This document shows positions 23,103 to 31,953 of a stretch of 64,000 bases of DNA, piece after piece (within the stretch, counting starts at the first letter, position 1; every line of letters starts with the position of its first letter). The notes below the pieces were generated by a model. The model had not been told where the DNA came from and ran no database searches. It saw nothing but the letters and a program-made list of their open reading frames with translations. The stretch lies in assembly GCF_036241575.1 (NCBI RefSeq), contig NZ_CP108455.1, forward strand, positions 5,149,501 through 5,213,500, written 5' to 3'. Source of the DNA: Streptomyces sp. NBC_01267. Its GTDB lineage: Bacteria; Actinomycetota; Actinomycetes; Streptomycetales; Streptomycetaceae. The position numbers were made by a program, and so were the translations under genes.

Positions 23103-24302
23103 TCAGGAAGCGACGCGCGGCAGCTCCCGGGTGGCGCCGAGACCGCCGAGCCAGACCGCGGACGGCTTGGCGGTACGGGCGAAGGTCTCCGGGTCCACCG
23201 AGATCAGCCCGAACGTGGGGCGGTAGGAGCCCCACTCGTAGTTGTCCAGGGCGCTCCACGCCAGGTACCCGGCGATGTTGAGGCCGTCCTCGATGGCGTC
23301 GGCCACCGCGCTGAGCGCTCCGGTGTAGTAGTCGACACGACGGGCGTCGTCCGCGGTCGCTATGCCGTTCTCGGTGACCACCAGCGGGACGTCGCCGACG
23401 ACATCGGCGGTGTGCCGCAGCGCGTGGCCGACGGCCTCCGGGTAGTACTCCCACTGCGTCAGGGTGCGCTCGGCGTCCTCGGGCGCGGGGATCGGACCGT
23501 CCTGGCCGATCTTGGTCCGGGTGTAGGACTGGACACCGATCCAGTCGTCGCCGCGTGCCGCCTCGATGAAGACGTCCTCGCGCGGGTGACGGTAGGCGGC
23601 GGTGACGTCCTCGGCGCCGGGCAGCGCCTGGTAGACCTGGTTGGCGATCGTCCAGCCGGCCTGGATCTCCGGGTTGATGGCCTTGACGGCCTTCATGGCC
23701 GCGTGGTGCGCGGCGATGATCGCGTCCGTCGTGTCGGCGTCGGGCGTCGGCAGACCGGCGGGCGGGAAGCCGTCGTTGCCGGACTTGGCGAGACCGGCCA
23801 TCACGGCGATCATGTTCGGCTCGTTGATGGTGCAGACGTACGGCACGCCCTCGCCGATGACCGGCGCGCAGGCCGCCACGTACCGGGCGAACAGCTCGAC
23901 GGCGCCCTCGGCGGTCCAGCTGCCCCGCTCCTCGAACCAGCGCGGCACGGTGAAGTGGTGCAGGGTGACCATCGGGCGCAGACCGCGCGCGATCGCACCC
24001 TCGACCATGCGCCGGTAGTGCGCCAGCTCGGCGCGCGAGAAGTGGCCCTCGGCGGGCTCGATGCGGGCCCACTCGATGCTGAACCGGTAGTCGGTGAAGC
24101 CCAGTTCGGCCAGCAGGTCCATGTCCTCGGACCAGCGGTGGTAGCTGTCGCACGCGTCCAGGCTCGGCTGCTCGACGTGCTCGGTACCGCTGTGCTCCTT
24201 GTACCACCAGTCGCTGTTGGTGTTGTTGCCCTCGATCTGGTGGGCGGCGGTGGAGGCCCCCCACAGGAAGCCGTCGGGGAACGGGGTCGGGGTGTGCGTC
24301 AT
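23103..24302 (-). CDS. GH1 beta-glucosidase
   Basis: 399 residues, ATG at 24302. Both GH1 glutamates are present: acid/base E161 in CTINEPN and nucleophile E311 in VVTENGI. The front FLWGASTAAHQIEG is the usual GH1 opening. It is somewhat shorter than the 440-480 residue norm but covers the whole barrel. No signal peptide is present, so it cleaves imported di- or oligosaccharides in the cytoplasm. It is the last gene of the minus-strand operon with a binding protein and two permeases (gap 91 bases), so it should hydrolyse the sugar they bring in. Confidence 0.92.
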   Translation of the reverse strand: MTHTPTPFPDGFLWGASTAAHQIEGNNTNSDWWYKEHSGTEHVEQPSLDACDSYHRWSEDMDLLAELGFTDYRFSIEWARIEPAEGHFSRAELAHYRRMVEGAIARGLRPMVTLHHFTVPRWFEERGSWTAEGAVELFARYVAACAPVIGEGVPYVCTINEPNMIAVMAGLAKSGNDGFPPAGLPTPDADTTDAIIAAHHAAMKAVKAINPEIQAGWTIANQVYQALPGAEDVTAAYRHPREDVFIEAARGDDWIGVQSYTRTKIGQDGPIPAPEDAERTLTQWEYYPEAVGHALRHTADVVGDVPLVVTENGIATADDARRVDYYTGALSAVADAIEDGLNIAGYLAWSALDNYEWGSYRPTFGLISVDPETFARTAKPSAVWLGGLGATRELPRVAS

Positions 24303-24393
24303 CGATCTGTCTCTCTTTACGTACGTGAGGGGGGCAGGGAGGAGCGTCCTGCGCGGGGGGAAGTGGCGGCCCGGGGGCAGACCCGGGGGCGGC

Positions 24394-25344
24394 CTACTTC
24401 AGACCGGCGGTCGCGACGCCCTGGGTGAAGTGCCGCTGGAGCACGGCGAACAGCAGCAGGACGGGGAGCACCACGAGGAGGGACCCGGCCATCAGCATGC
24501 CGTTGGAGCCCGCCGACTGGTTCGGGTCGGTGGCGAAGGTCGCCAGCGCCACCGGCAGCGTGTACTTGTCCGGGTCGTTGGTCGCGATCAGCGGCCAGAC
24601 GAAGTTGTTCCAGGACCCCAGGAAGGTGATGATCGACAGGGTCGCGAGGGCGGGCTTGACCAGCGGCATCACGATCCGCCAGAAGATGTACCACTCGCGG
24701 GCGCCGTCCATCCGGGCCGCTTCGAGCAGCTCGTCCGGGATCGACTGCATGAACTGCCGCATCAGGAAGACACCGAAGGCTCCGGCCGCGAACGGCAGTA
24801 CCAGGCCCGCGTAGGTGTCGATCAGGTGCAGCTTGCTCATCAGCACGAAGAGCGGCAGCAGCATCAGGTTGCCGGGGACCATCAGGGCGCCCAGCACCAG
24901 CGCGAAGACCTTGTCACGGCCGGTGAACTTCAGCTTGGCCAGCGCGTAGCCGAGCATCGAGCAGAACACCAGGTTGCAGACGGTGACCAGCACCGCCACG
25001 ATCACCGAGTTCATGAAGTACAGCGGCAGGTTCAGCTTGTCGAGCAGTTCGCTGAAGTGCGACAGGGTCCACTCGGTGGGGATCCAGACGGGCGGGCTCG
25101 CGCCCAGCTCGGCGTTGGTCTTGAAGGCGGAGAGCGCCATCCAGAGGAAGGGCGCCGACATGACCAGCAGACCGGCCGAGAGCAGGACGTAGACGAGCGG
25201 CTTCTTGAACCCGAGCTTCTTGCGGTCCGGGTTCTTGCGGTCCTTCCCGCCGGGGTTCTTCCAGCCGGTCGGCTCCGGTCCGGTCGCGTTCGGCCGGGGG
25301 GTCTTCTTCAGGCGTGCGCCGCCTGTGGCACGGATGTCGCTCAC
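24394..25344 (-). CDS. Sugar ABC importer permease (MalG/LacG type)
   Basis: 316 residues from GTG 25344, which overlaps the stop of the other permease gene (GTGA). A Lys/Pro-rich cytoplasmic head of about 50 residues precedes six membrane helices. The EAA loop is visible as EAARMDGAREWYIFWRIVMP, the site that meets the ATPase. The sequence ends QGVATAGLK. It forms the channel with the neighbouring permease. No ATPase gene is in the operon; streptomycetes commonly power such importers with the shared ATPase MsiK. Confidence 0.9.
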   Translation of the reverse strand: MSDIRATGGARLKKTPRPNATGPEPTGWKNPGGKDRKNPDRKKLGFKKPLVYVLLSAGLLVMSAPFLWMALSAFKTNAELGASPPVWIPTEWTLSHFSELLDKLNLPLYFMNSVIVAVLVTVCNLVFCSMLGYALAKLKFTGRDKVFALVLGALMVPGNLMLLPLFVLMSKLHLIDTYAGLVLPFAAGAFGVFLMRQFMQSIPDELLEAARMDGAREWYIFWRIVMPLVKPALATLSIITFLGSWNNFVWPLIATNDPDKYTLPVALATFATDPNQSAGSNGMLMAGSLLVVLPVLLLFAVLQRHFTQGVATAGLK

Positions 25345-26336
25345 TTGGTGTTGTCCTTCAGCAGTCGGAGCTGGAGCACCGTGATGCCCATGATCACAAC
25401 GAAGAGGACATACGCCATCGCGCTCGCATAACCCATGTGGAAGAAGTTGAAGCCTTCGCGGTACATGTCCAGCGACACCGTCAGAGTGGAGTCCGAGGGC
25501 CCGCCCTGGGTCATCACGAACGGCTCCTCGAACACATTGAGGTAGCCGATGGTGGTGATGATGGTCGCGTACAGCATCGTCGGCCGCAGCAGCGGCACGG
25601 TGATCCGGCGGAACTCCTGCCAGGCCCCGGCGCCGTCCAGCTTGGCCGCTTCCCGTACATCGGTGGGGATCGCCTGGAGTCCGGCGATGAAGAGCACCAT
25701 GACCGTGCCCATGTTGCGCCACACGGCCATCGCGATCATCGACGGCATGGCGAGCTTCGTGGAACCCAGGAAGTCCGGTGCGGTCAGGCCCACTTCGGAG
25801 AAGAGGCCCGCGATCAGACCGTCCGACGGGTCCAGCACGAAGCGCCACACGACGGCGACGGCGACGATGGTGGTCACCACCGGGGCGTAGAACCCGATCC
25901 GGAAGAACGTACGCGCCCGGTCGATGCCGTTGTTCAGCAGTACGGCGACGACGAGGCCCAGGAGGATCGTCAGCGGAACCCCGACCACCACGAAGTACGC
26001 GGTGTTGAACAGCGACTTGATGAACTTGTCGTCGCTGAACAGGTGCGTGTAGTTGTCGAAGCCGATGAACTTGGCGCTGAGCGGGTCGGTGACGTTGCGC
26101 AGCCCGAAGTCGGTGAAGCTCATGACGAGCGTCGCGACGATCGGGAACGCCATGAACACGGTGAACAGCACGAGGAACGGGGTGGAGAAGAGCCATCCCG
26201 CCGCGTTCTGCACACCCATGGACCGGCGTCTGCCGTCCGGCCGGCGCTTCGAGGGCCCGGCGGCCGGGGACTTCGCAGTCCCCGGTGCCGCCTGCTTGTC
26301 GGCCGTCTCCGCGGCCGATCCGGTCGTGGTGCTCAT
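25341..26336 (-). CDS. Sugar ABC importer permease (MalF/LacF type)
   Basis: 331 residues from ATG 26336; codons upstream to 26459 lie inside the binding-protein gene and are rejected. A Ser/Thr/Pro-rich cytoplasmic head of about 45 residues leads into six membrane helices. The EAA loop is EAAKLDGAGAWQEFRRITVP. The gene begins 5 bases after the binding-protein stop and overlaps the second permease, so expression is tightly coupled. Confidence 0.9.
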   Translation of the reverse strand: MSTTTGSAAETADKQAAPGTAKSPAAGPSKRRPDGRRRSMGVQNAAGWLFSTPFLVLFTVFMAFPIVATLVMSFTDFGLRNVTDPLSAKFIGFDNYTHLFSDDKFIKSLFNTAYFVVVGVPLTILLGLVVAVLLNNGIDRARTFFRIGFYAPVVTTIVAVAVVWRFVLDPSDGLIAGLFSEVGLTAPDFLGSTKLAMPSMIAMAVWRNMGTVMVLFIAGLQAIPTDVREAAKLDGAGAWQEFRRITVPLLRPTMLYATIITTIGYLNVFEEPFVMTQGGPSDSTLTVSLDMYREGFNFFHMGYASAMAYVLFVVIMGITVLQLRLLKDNTK

Positions 26337-26341
26337 GGTGC

Positions 26342-27583
26342 CTACTTCACGAGGCTTTCGATCTCGGACTGGGCCTTCTTGGCGGCGGCCTCGGCCGACG
26401 ACTTGCCCTGGGTGACGGACTCGATGGCCGTGTCGACCTTCGAGGTGATCTCGGTCCACTTGGGCTGGACGGGAGAGGTCTTCGCCGTCTTCATCTGCTC
26501 GCCGTAGACCTTCAGGCTCGGGTCGGTGGCGAGCTCACCGGTCTTCCACGCCGAGGTGTTGGCGGGCAGGTCCTTGGACCGCTCGAACCAGTCGGCCTGG
26601 CCCTTGGTGTTGGTCAGGTACGAGATGAACGCCTTGGCCGCGTCCTTGTGGTCGCTGTCCTTGGAGATCACCAGGCTGGAGCCGCCCGCCATGGAGACCG
26701 AGGCCTTGTCGGCGGGGATCTTCGCGACGGCCCACTTGCCCTTGAGCTGCGGCTGGCCCTCGTTGATCATGCTGGTCTGCCAGGGACCACCGAAGAACAT
26801 CGGGACCGTGCTGTTGCCGAAGTCCTTGATGACGTCGTAGCCGGGCTGGACGCTCTTCTTGATCAGGCCCTTGCTGAAGTACGAGCCGTACTCCTTGAAC
26901 GCGCGGATCGCGGCGGGGCTGTCGATGACGACCTTGCCGTTGTCGTCCACGATCTCGCCACCGGCCGAGTACAGGAACGGGTAGAAGCTCTGCACCGTGT
27001 CCAGGCCGCTGGGCTGGATGTAGGCGCCCCACTTCGTGCCCTGCTTCTGGTAGGCGGAGGCGAGCTGCTCCATCTCCTTCCAGTTGCTGGGGGCCTTGTC
27101 GATACCGGCCTTCTTGGCCAGGTCGGTGCGGTAGTAGAGGACCCGGGTGTCGACGTACCACGGCACGCCGTACGCCTTGTCGTCGATGACACCCTGCTTC
27201 CAGGAGGCGGGGAAGAAGTCACCCTCCTTGAACGTCTTGGTGTCGACCGGCTCCAGCACGCCGAGGTCGGCGAACTCTCCCATGTAGCTGCCGCCCATCT
27301 GCGCGATGTCCGGCATCGTGCCCGCGGCGGCTGCCGAGACCAGCTTCTGGTGGGCGACGTCCCAGCCGACCGGAGTCACCTTGACGGTGATGTTCGGGTT
27401 GGCCTTCTGGTATTCCTTCGCGACGTCCGCGAGCTTCTCGCCCTCGGCGCCCATGGCCCAGACGGTGAGCGTCTGCTTCTTGTCGGCGGCGACGCTCCCG
27501 CCACCGGAACTGCCGCACGCGGCGAGAGTGAAGGCCGACGCGATCGCGATGGCAGCCGATGCGGTTCTGGTGGCGCGGTTCAT
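26342..27583 (-). CDS. Sugar-binding lipoprotein of ABC importer (family 1)
   Basis: 413 residues from ATG 27583 with AAGGAGGAG before it. Signal peptide with lipobox FTLAACG, so Cys about 23 is lipidated and the protein sits outside the membrane. The mature part is a family 1 solute-binding protein (TVWAMGAEGEKLADVAKEYQ, then MPDIAQMGGSYMGEFADLGV). It should bind an oligosaccharide, probably a beta-glucoside given the beta-glucosidase in the operon. A 12-base-arm inverted repeat just upstream (27609-27639) is a candidate operator for the LacI regulator encoded at 30557. Confidence 0.9.
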   Translation of the reverse strand: MNRATRTASAAIAIASAFTLAACGSSGGGSVAADKKQTLTVWAMGAEGEKLADVAKEYQKANPNITVKVTPVGWDVAHQKLVSAAAAGTMPDIAQMGGSYMGEFADLGVLEPVDTKTFKEGDFFPASWKQGVIDDKAYGVPWYVDTRVLYYRTDLAKKAGIDKAPSNWKEMEQLASAYQKQGTKWGAYIQPSGLDTVQSFYPFLYSAGGEIVDDNGKVVIDSPAAIRAFKEYGSYFSKGLIKKSVQPGYDVIKDFGNSTVPMFFGGPWQTSMINEGQPQLKGKWAVAKIPADKASVSMAGGSSLVISKDSDHKDAAKAFISYLTNTKGQADWFERSKDLPANTSAWKTGELATDPSLKVYGEQMKTAKTSPVQPKWTEITSKVDTAIESVTQGKSSAEAAAKKAQSEIESLVK

Positions 27584-27608
27584 GGACGGCTCCTCCTTGA
27601 GCTTCCCC

Positions 27609-27639
27609 GATGTATGCGCTGTCTGTAAGCGCATACATC
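27609..27639. promoter_or_regulatory. Inverted repeat, candidate operator of the sugar operon
   Basis: GATGTATGCGCT (27609-27620) and AGCGCATACATC (27628-27639) are perfect 12-base arms with a 7-base spacer. A possible minus-strand promoter (TTGCAA, 17 bases, CAGAGT) would place the transcription start inside this repeat, a position suited to repression. Confidence 0.65.
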
Positions 27640-27753
27640 ACTCTGTGGCACGTTCCCGGAAAGTTGCAAGGGGGGTCTTGGTCACACTCCCGTAACGGGA
27701 GTGACATCCAGGGTGTGTGGCTTTAAGTAAGTTATGCCGGAACTTTACGTATT

Positions 27754-27781
27754 GGAAGCGAAAGTGACCGATTTCGCTTCC
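27754..27781. promoter_or_regulatory. Inverted repeat between sugar operon and esterase
   Basis: GGAAGCGAAA (27754-27763) and TTTCGCTTCC (27772-27781) are perfect 10-base arms with an 8-base spacer. It lies about 113 bases before the esterase and 171 before the binding protein and differs from the other repeat, so a second regulator or a distal site is possible. Confidence 0.55.
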
Positions 27782-27866
27782 GGCCGAGTGCGGGGGCGGG
27801 CGGAGCTTCCAGGGCACGGTGCGCGCACCCGATCCCGCTCGACCCCGCTCCTCCTTCCGTCCCCCC

Positions 27867-27886
27867 ATTGCCGGTCGGTCTAAGGT
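27867..27886 (+). promoter_or_regulatory. Leaderless promoter element of the esterase gene
   Basis: The 17-base motif ATTGCCGGTCGGTCTAA is identical to 14907-14923. It overlaps TAAGGT (27881-27886), which ends seven bases before the ATG at 27894, so TAAGGT is probably the -10 box of a leaderless transcript. Confidence 0.5.
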
Positions 27887-27893
27887 CGCGCGC

Positions 27894-28886
27894 ATGGGCG
27901 CTCTCTTCACACACGACTTCCCCTTCGACCCCTCGTACGGCCGCACCCTCGACGACCTGCTGCGGATCCCGGCCCCGGCCGCCCCCGACGGCTTCGACGC
28001 GTTCTGGCGGGCCAGGTACGAAGCCGCCAGGGAGGTCAGGACGGCGCCGGAGGTGGGCCCGCTGGAGGAAGAGCGGGACGGGGCCCGGGTCTTCGCTGTG
28101 ACGTACACCTCGGTCGGCGGGGTGCGGATCGGCGGGCGGCTGGTGCTGCCCGCCGAGGGGCCGGTGGAACACGGCTTCGTCCTCGGCCACGGCTACGGGG
28201 GGCGCGACGCCGCCGGGCCCGACGTCCCCCTGCCGCTGCCCGGGTCGGCGGCGCTGCTGCCCTGTGTGCGGGGGATGGGTGACCGGAGCCTGCTTCCCGA
28301 CGTCCCCGCCACGTCCGGCGCCCATGTCCTGCACGGCATCGGGTCGCCGGAGACCTATGTCATCGGCGACTGCGTGGCCGACCTCTGGTGCGCGGCGTCG
28401 GCGCTGCTGGAACTGGTCCCGGACCTGGCCCGCGCCGACGGTTCGGGCCGCGGCCTGGGCTATCTCGGAGAGAGTTTCGGCGGCGGTCTGGGCGCGCTCG
28501 CCCTGCCCTGGGACGAGCGCTTCACGGCGGGCCAGCTGACGGTTCCGACGTTCGGCAACCATCCGCTGCGGCTGACGCTGCCGTGCGCGGGGAGCGGGGA
28601 GTCGGTGCGTACGTACCACCGTGCACACCCCGAAGTCACCGAGGTGCTGCGGTACTTCGACGCGGCGACGGCGGCCACCCGGGTGCGGGTGCCGGTGCTG
28701 GTCGCGGCGGCACTCTTCGATCCTTCGGTGCCGCCGCCCGGACAGTTCGCCGTGTTCAACGGCCTGGCGGAGGCAGGGGAGTTGCACGTGCTGGCCGCCG
28801 GGCACTTCGAGCATCCGGGCACGGCGGCCGATGAGCGGCAACTCGCCCTGGCGAAGAGCGAGTTCTTCGCGCGGCAGCGGGTCTGA
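27894..28886 (+). CDS. Acetyl xylan esterase / cephalosporin-C deacetylase-like esterase
   Basis: 330 residues from ATG 27894, leaderless. The alpha/beta-hydrolase triad is S194 in LGESFGGG, D276 in ALFDPSVPP and H304 in GHFEHPG. Overall sequence follows the AXE1 (carbohydrate esterase 7) group: PAPDGFDAFWRARYEAA at the front and YFDAATAATRVRVPVLVAAA before the Asp. The conserved Arg-Gly-Gln of that family is Arg-Gly-Met here (CVRGMGDR). There is no signal peptide, so it would deacetylate imported sugars. It is divergent from the sugar importer and may share its regulation. Confidence 0.82.
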   Translation: MGALFTHDFPFDPSYGRTLDDLLRIPAPAAPDGFDAFWRARYEAAREVRTAPEVGPLEEERDGARVFAVTYTSVGGVRIGGRLVLPAEGPVEHGFVLGHGYGGRDAAGPDVPLPLPGSAALLPCVRGMGDRSLLPDVPATSGAHVLHGIGSPETYVIGDCVADLWCAASALLELVPDLARADGSGRGLGYLGESFGGGLGALALPWDERFTAGQLTVPTFGNHPLRLTLPCAGSGESVRTYHRAHPEVTEVLRYFDAATAATRVRVPVLVAAALFDPSVPPPGQFAVFNGLAEAGELHVLAAGHFEHPGTAADERQLALAKSEFFARQRV

Positions 28887-28958
28887 CGGCGTTCTCCGCA
28901 CCGTCTGTGCGCCGACCCGCCCTGTCCCGCCCCGTCCCGGCCCGTCCCGGTCATGCGG

Positions 28959-30323
28959 TCATGGCTGCGCGCGGTCGTCGAGTGCCTGCTCCCCGGCGGC
29001 GGTCCGGTCCTCCGCCGGAAGGGACCGGCCCAGCCGGGCCAGCGGCGACAGGGCCATGACCAGCGGAGACAGCGACAGGAGCAGGGCGGTCGCCAACAGG
29101 GCGGAGCGCAGCCCCCATCGGCCCGCCAGCCAGCCGCCGAGCAGCGATCCGAGCGGAGTCAGCCCCATGCCGACGAAGTTGACCGTCGCCACGACACGGC
29201 CCTGGAGCCGGGCGGGCGTGACGGCTTGCCGTACGGCCATGACGGTGACGTCGACCAGCTGACTGAAGGCGCCGAACAGGAAGTTGACGGCCATGAGCAG
29301 GGGAACGGTGACCGCCGTGGCCCCGTGCAGCGCCGGTACGCAGAGCATCACGCCGTCGGCGAGCGCCGCCGAGGTCACCAGCACCGTGCCGTACCCGAAC
29401 CGCCTCGGCAGCCCGGCGGAGAGCAGCGAGCCCACGACCGCGCCTGGACCTGCCGCCGCCAGGACCAGGCCGACCGCGGCCCCCGACAGGTGCAGGGCGC
29501 GGGGCAGGAAGAGCAGGTAGACGGTCATCAGCGCCGCGAAGGAGAACTGGAAGACGGCGGAGGCGAGCCCCACGGCCCGCAACGAGGGGTTGCCGGCGAC
29601 GAGTCGGAGACCTTCGTGGATCTGCCGCCGGAGGCGCGGAGGCCGCTCAGCGCCCACGGGTATCCGCTCGCGGTGGCGGATCTGCCGGATCGACAGGAAG
29701 GACAGCACGAAGAAGAACGCGCCCGCCGCCGCGGCGACCGGCGCCGAGAACAGCGAGACCAGTGCGCCGCCGAGTGCCGGACCGCCGATCTGCGCCGCGG
29801 ACCGGCTGCTCTCCAGCGCGCTGTTGCCCCGGGCCAGCTGATCGCGTTTCACCAGCCGTACCAGCGAGGCCTGGTAGGCCACGTCGAAGAAGACCGAGAG
29901 GGCGCCGACCAGGAAGGCCACGACGAGCAGCGCCGGAATGCCGAGCACGCCGAGCAGATACGCGGCGGGGACGGCGGCCAGTGCCAGTGCCCGGCCGGAG
30001 TCCGCCAGCACCATCACGATGCGGGAGCGCCGCCGGTCCACCCACGCACCGGCGAAGAGGGACAACAGCAGGATCGGCGCCTGCTCCACGGCGCGCAGCA
30101 GACCGAGCTGGCCGGCGCCCGCGCCGAGGGTCACCACCGCGAGCAGCGGCAGGGTCACCTGACCGGTCTGCGCCCCGAGCTGGGAGGCGGTCTGACCGGC
30201 CCAGAGCCTACGGAAATCAGCGTCCCGCCAGAGCGTGGGAGAACGGCGTGCGGAGGAACGGCGTACGGAGGAACGGCGGACGGGAGAGCGGCGTGCGGGC
30301 ACGCCAGGAGCACGGGACGGCAC
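28959..30323 (-). CDS. MFS exporter (EntS-like)
   Basis: 454 residues. An Arg/Ser-rich head of short repeats (RRSSVRRSS) precedes about 12 membrane helices. DADFRRLWAGQTASQLGAQ at the start and GAWVDRRRSRIVMVLAD (motif A) after helix 2 are typical of the enterobactin-exporter-like group of MFS proteins. A central helical loop (RRQIHEGLRLVAGNP) is also typical. The true start may lie further in, because the head is encoded by a 15-base repeat around 30241-30300. The substrate is unknown. It ends next to the esterase gene, convergent with it. Confidence 0.85.
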   Translation of the reverse strand: MPSRAPGVPARRSPVRRSSVRRSSARRSPTLWRDADFRRLWAGQTASQLGAQTGQVTLPLLAVVTLGAGAGQLGLLRAVEQAPILLLSLFAGAWVDRRRSRIVMVLADSGRALALAAVPAAYLLGVLGIPALLVVAFLVGALSVFFDVAYQASLVRLVKRDQLARGNSALESSRSAAQIGGPALGGALVSLFSAPVAAAAGAFFFVLSFLSIRQIRHRERIPVGAERPPRLRRQIHEGLRLVAGNPSLRAVGLASAVFQFSFAALMTVYLLFLPRALHLSGAAVGLVLAAAGPGAVVGSLLSAGLPRRFGYGTVLVTSAALADGVMLCVPALHGATAVTVPLLMAVNFLFGAFSQLVDVTVMAVRQAVTPARLQGRVVATVNFVGMGLTPLGSLLGGWLAGRWGLRSALLATALLLSLSPLVMALSPLARLGRSLPAEDRTAAGEQALDDRAQP

Positions 30324-30556
30324 AGGAGGCCCCTTGAACGGCGGAGGGCAAGGCCCGCTACCCGACGCGCGGAAGAACGCACCGGGACATGGGCGGGGGA
30401 AGGCTCGCTGTGCCGCAGATCAAGGGCGGCACGCGATGACGGGTCGGTCGCGACCTATGACGTCAACGCGCGCCGGGGTAGCCGGGCATTCCAACTCCTA
30501 GAGGGCCAGGGCCTGTTCGCCGAACCGAGGTTACCCGCCGAACGGCCCGCGCGCTC

Positions 30557-31621
30557 CTACTCGCCGCACCCGCAGCTCGCCCGGTACACCGGCGTGACCG
30601 GCAGCATCAGCGAAACCGGTTCGTCGCCCTCCGGACCCGCGAGCCGTTGCACCAGCCGCTCGACCGCCTCCTCGCCCATCCTGCGCATCGGCTGGCGCAC
30701 CGTCGTCAGCGCGGGCCGTACGAGGCGGCTCAGCGGAATGCCGTCGAACCCGGTCACGGCCACGTCGTCGGGCACCCGCAGCCCTCGCCGCTGCAGCGCG
30801 TGCAAGGCGCCCGCCGCCATCTGGTCGTTGGCGAACAGCATGGCCTGTGGCGGGCCCGCGGTGTCGCGGTCGATCAGCGCGTCCGCGGCCTTCGCGCCCT
30901 CCGCCTGCGTCATCATCACCGCGCGCAGATCGGGCTCGTCGCGTACCGGCAGCCCGGCCGCGCGGCACGCCTCCTGGTATCCGCGGAACCGCGCCTCCGC
31001 GTCCGGCGATTCCTTCTCGCCCGCGATGAAGGCGAGCCGCCGCAGGCCGTGGTGCTCGATGAGGTGGCGGGTCAACTCCCGTTCCCCGTCGGAGTTCGCG
31101 GCCTCGATGTGGTCGAGGTGGTCTATCTCGCGCGGCCCCGCGAGCATCACCACGGGCAGCCGGCGCGAGATGACCTCCAGGTCCTCGGTCGGCACGGTCC
31201 TGGCCAGCACGGCGAAGCCGTCGACCCGCCCCGCCACCTTGGCCACCAGGCTCTCGGGTCCGCCCTTCAGGGACGCGGCGATCAGCAGCGCGTACCCGTG
31301 CCGCCGCGCGGCCCGCTCCATCCCGCGGATGATCTGGTCCGAGTAGAGCATCGCGGCATTGTCGTCGGCCTCGTCCTCCGCCCCGGAGTCGGTGTCCGGG
31401 TCGGCCATGTCCGGGAAGCACAGCCCGAGCACACCGGTGGAGCGGCTGGCCAGTCCCCGGGCGTTCCCGCTCGGTACGTACCCCAGCTCGCGGGCCGCGG
31501 CGAGCACCCGCTCACGGGTCTGGGCCCGCACCGAATCGGGGGTGCGGTAGACCCGTGACACGGTCGCGATGGAGACGCCCGACCGCTCGGCGACGTCGTA
31601 CACCGTGGGGGTTGTGCTCAC
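30557..31621 (-). CDS. LacI-family transcriptional regulator
   Basis: 354 residues from GTG 31621; the longer upstream frame is non-coding. The LacI HTH is TVYDVAERSGVSIATVSRVY with the hinge helix RARELGYVPSGNARGLAS-like segment after it. The effector domain follows (GVLGLCFPDMADPD through AVTGFDGIPLSRLVRPALTT). An acidic insertion occurs at residues about 75-90 (SGAEDEADDN). It ends in CGCGE. As the nearest LacI protein to the sugar importer and beta-glucosidase operon, it is the likely regulator of that operon. Confidence 0.88.
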   Translation of the reverse strand: MSTTPTVYDVAERSGVSIATVSRVYRTPDSVRAQTRERVLAAARELGYVPSGNARGLASRSTGVLGLCFPDMADPDTDSGAEDEADDNAAMLYSDQIIRGMERAARRHGYALLIAASLKGGPESLVAKVAGRVDGFAVLARTVPTEDLEVISRRLPVVMLAGPREIDHLDHIEAANSDGERELTRHLIEHHGLRRLAFIAGEKESPDAEARFRGYQEACRAAGLPVRDEPDLRAVMMTQAEGAKAADALIDRDTAGPPQAMLFANDQMAAGALHALQRRGLRVPDDVAVTGFDGIPLSRLVRPALTTVRQPMRRMGEEAVERLVQRLAGPEGDEPVSLMLPVTPVYRASCGCGE

Positions 31622-31953
31622 CCGATCGACCGCCCGTTTCTCGTTCCTGTGCCGTTTCCCGACTGCCAATGAAAGCGCATTCACCCTAGGCGTGGACCCT
31701 GCGAGTGGGCAAGGCCCACCGGTCGGCGGCGGCGCCCCGGGGCACGGTTCCCGGGCGGGCGCCACCCGGTGAGCCGCCCCTTGAGCCGCCCGGGTGGGGT
31801 TCGGGCGCGCCCCGCCGTGTCTCCCACGGACCGCGCGACCCCTCCCCTTCAGTGAAGGGGTCATAGGTGTGATCAACATGAAATGCCACCAAACCCGTAG
31901 ATTCTCGTGCGTTCCCTCCCGGAATGCCGAGGTCGGCCCCGGAGGTACCAGCC
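31622..31953. other. Divergent control region of lacI-type gene and solute-binding protein
   Basis: 332 bases. Contains the LacI-type palindrome at 31670-31683, several GC-rich repeats around 31720-31800, and a short perfect hairpin CCCCTTC-AGT-GAAGGGG at 31844-31860 upstream of the solute-binding protein. No gene is visible. Confidence 0.45.
31670..31683. promoter_or_regulatory. LacI-type operator before the regulator gene
   Basis: TGAAAGCGCATTCA, 49 bases before the GTG of the LacI gene, differs by one base from a perfect palindrome and closely resembles LacI/GalR-family operators. Autoregulation is likely. Confidence 0.6.

Larger units (their letters stand above)
27584..27893. other. Divergent control region of the sugar operon and esterase
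   Basis: 310 bases between the binding-protein and esterase starts. It contains two long inverted repeats (27609-27639 and 27754-27781), a possible minus-strand -35 TTGCAA at 27663-27668, and the shared 17-base motif next to the esterase. No gene is visible. Confidence 0.6.

Noticed and set aside
28953..31346. 797-codon plus-strand frame
   Set aside because: Antisense to the MFS and LacI genes, with no recognisable domain.
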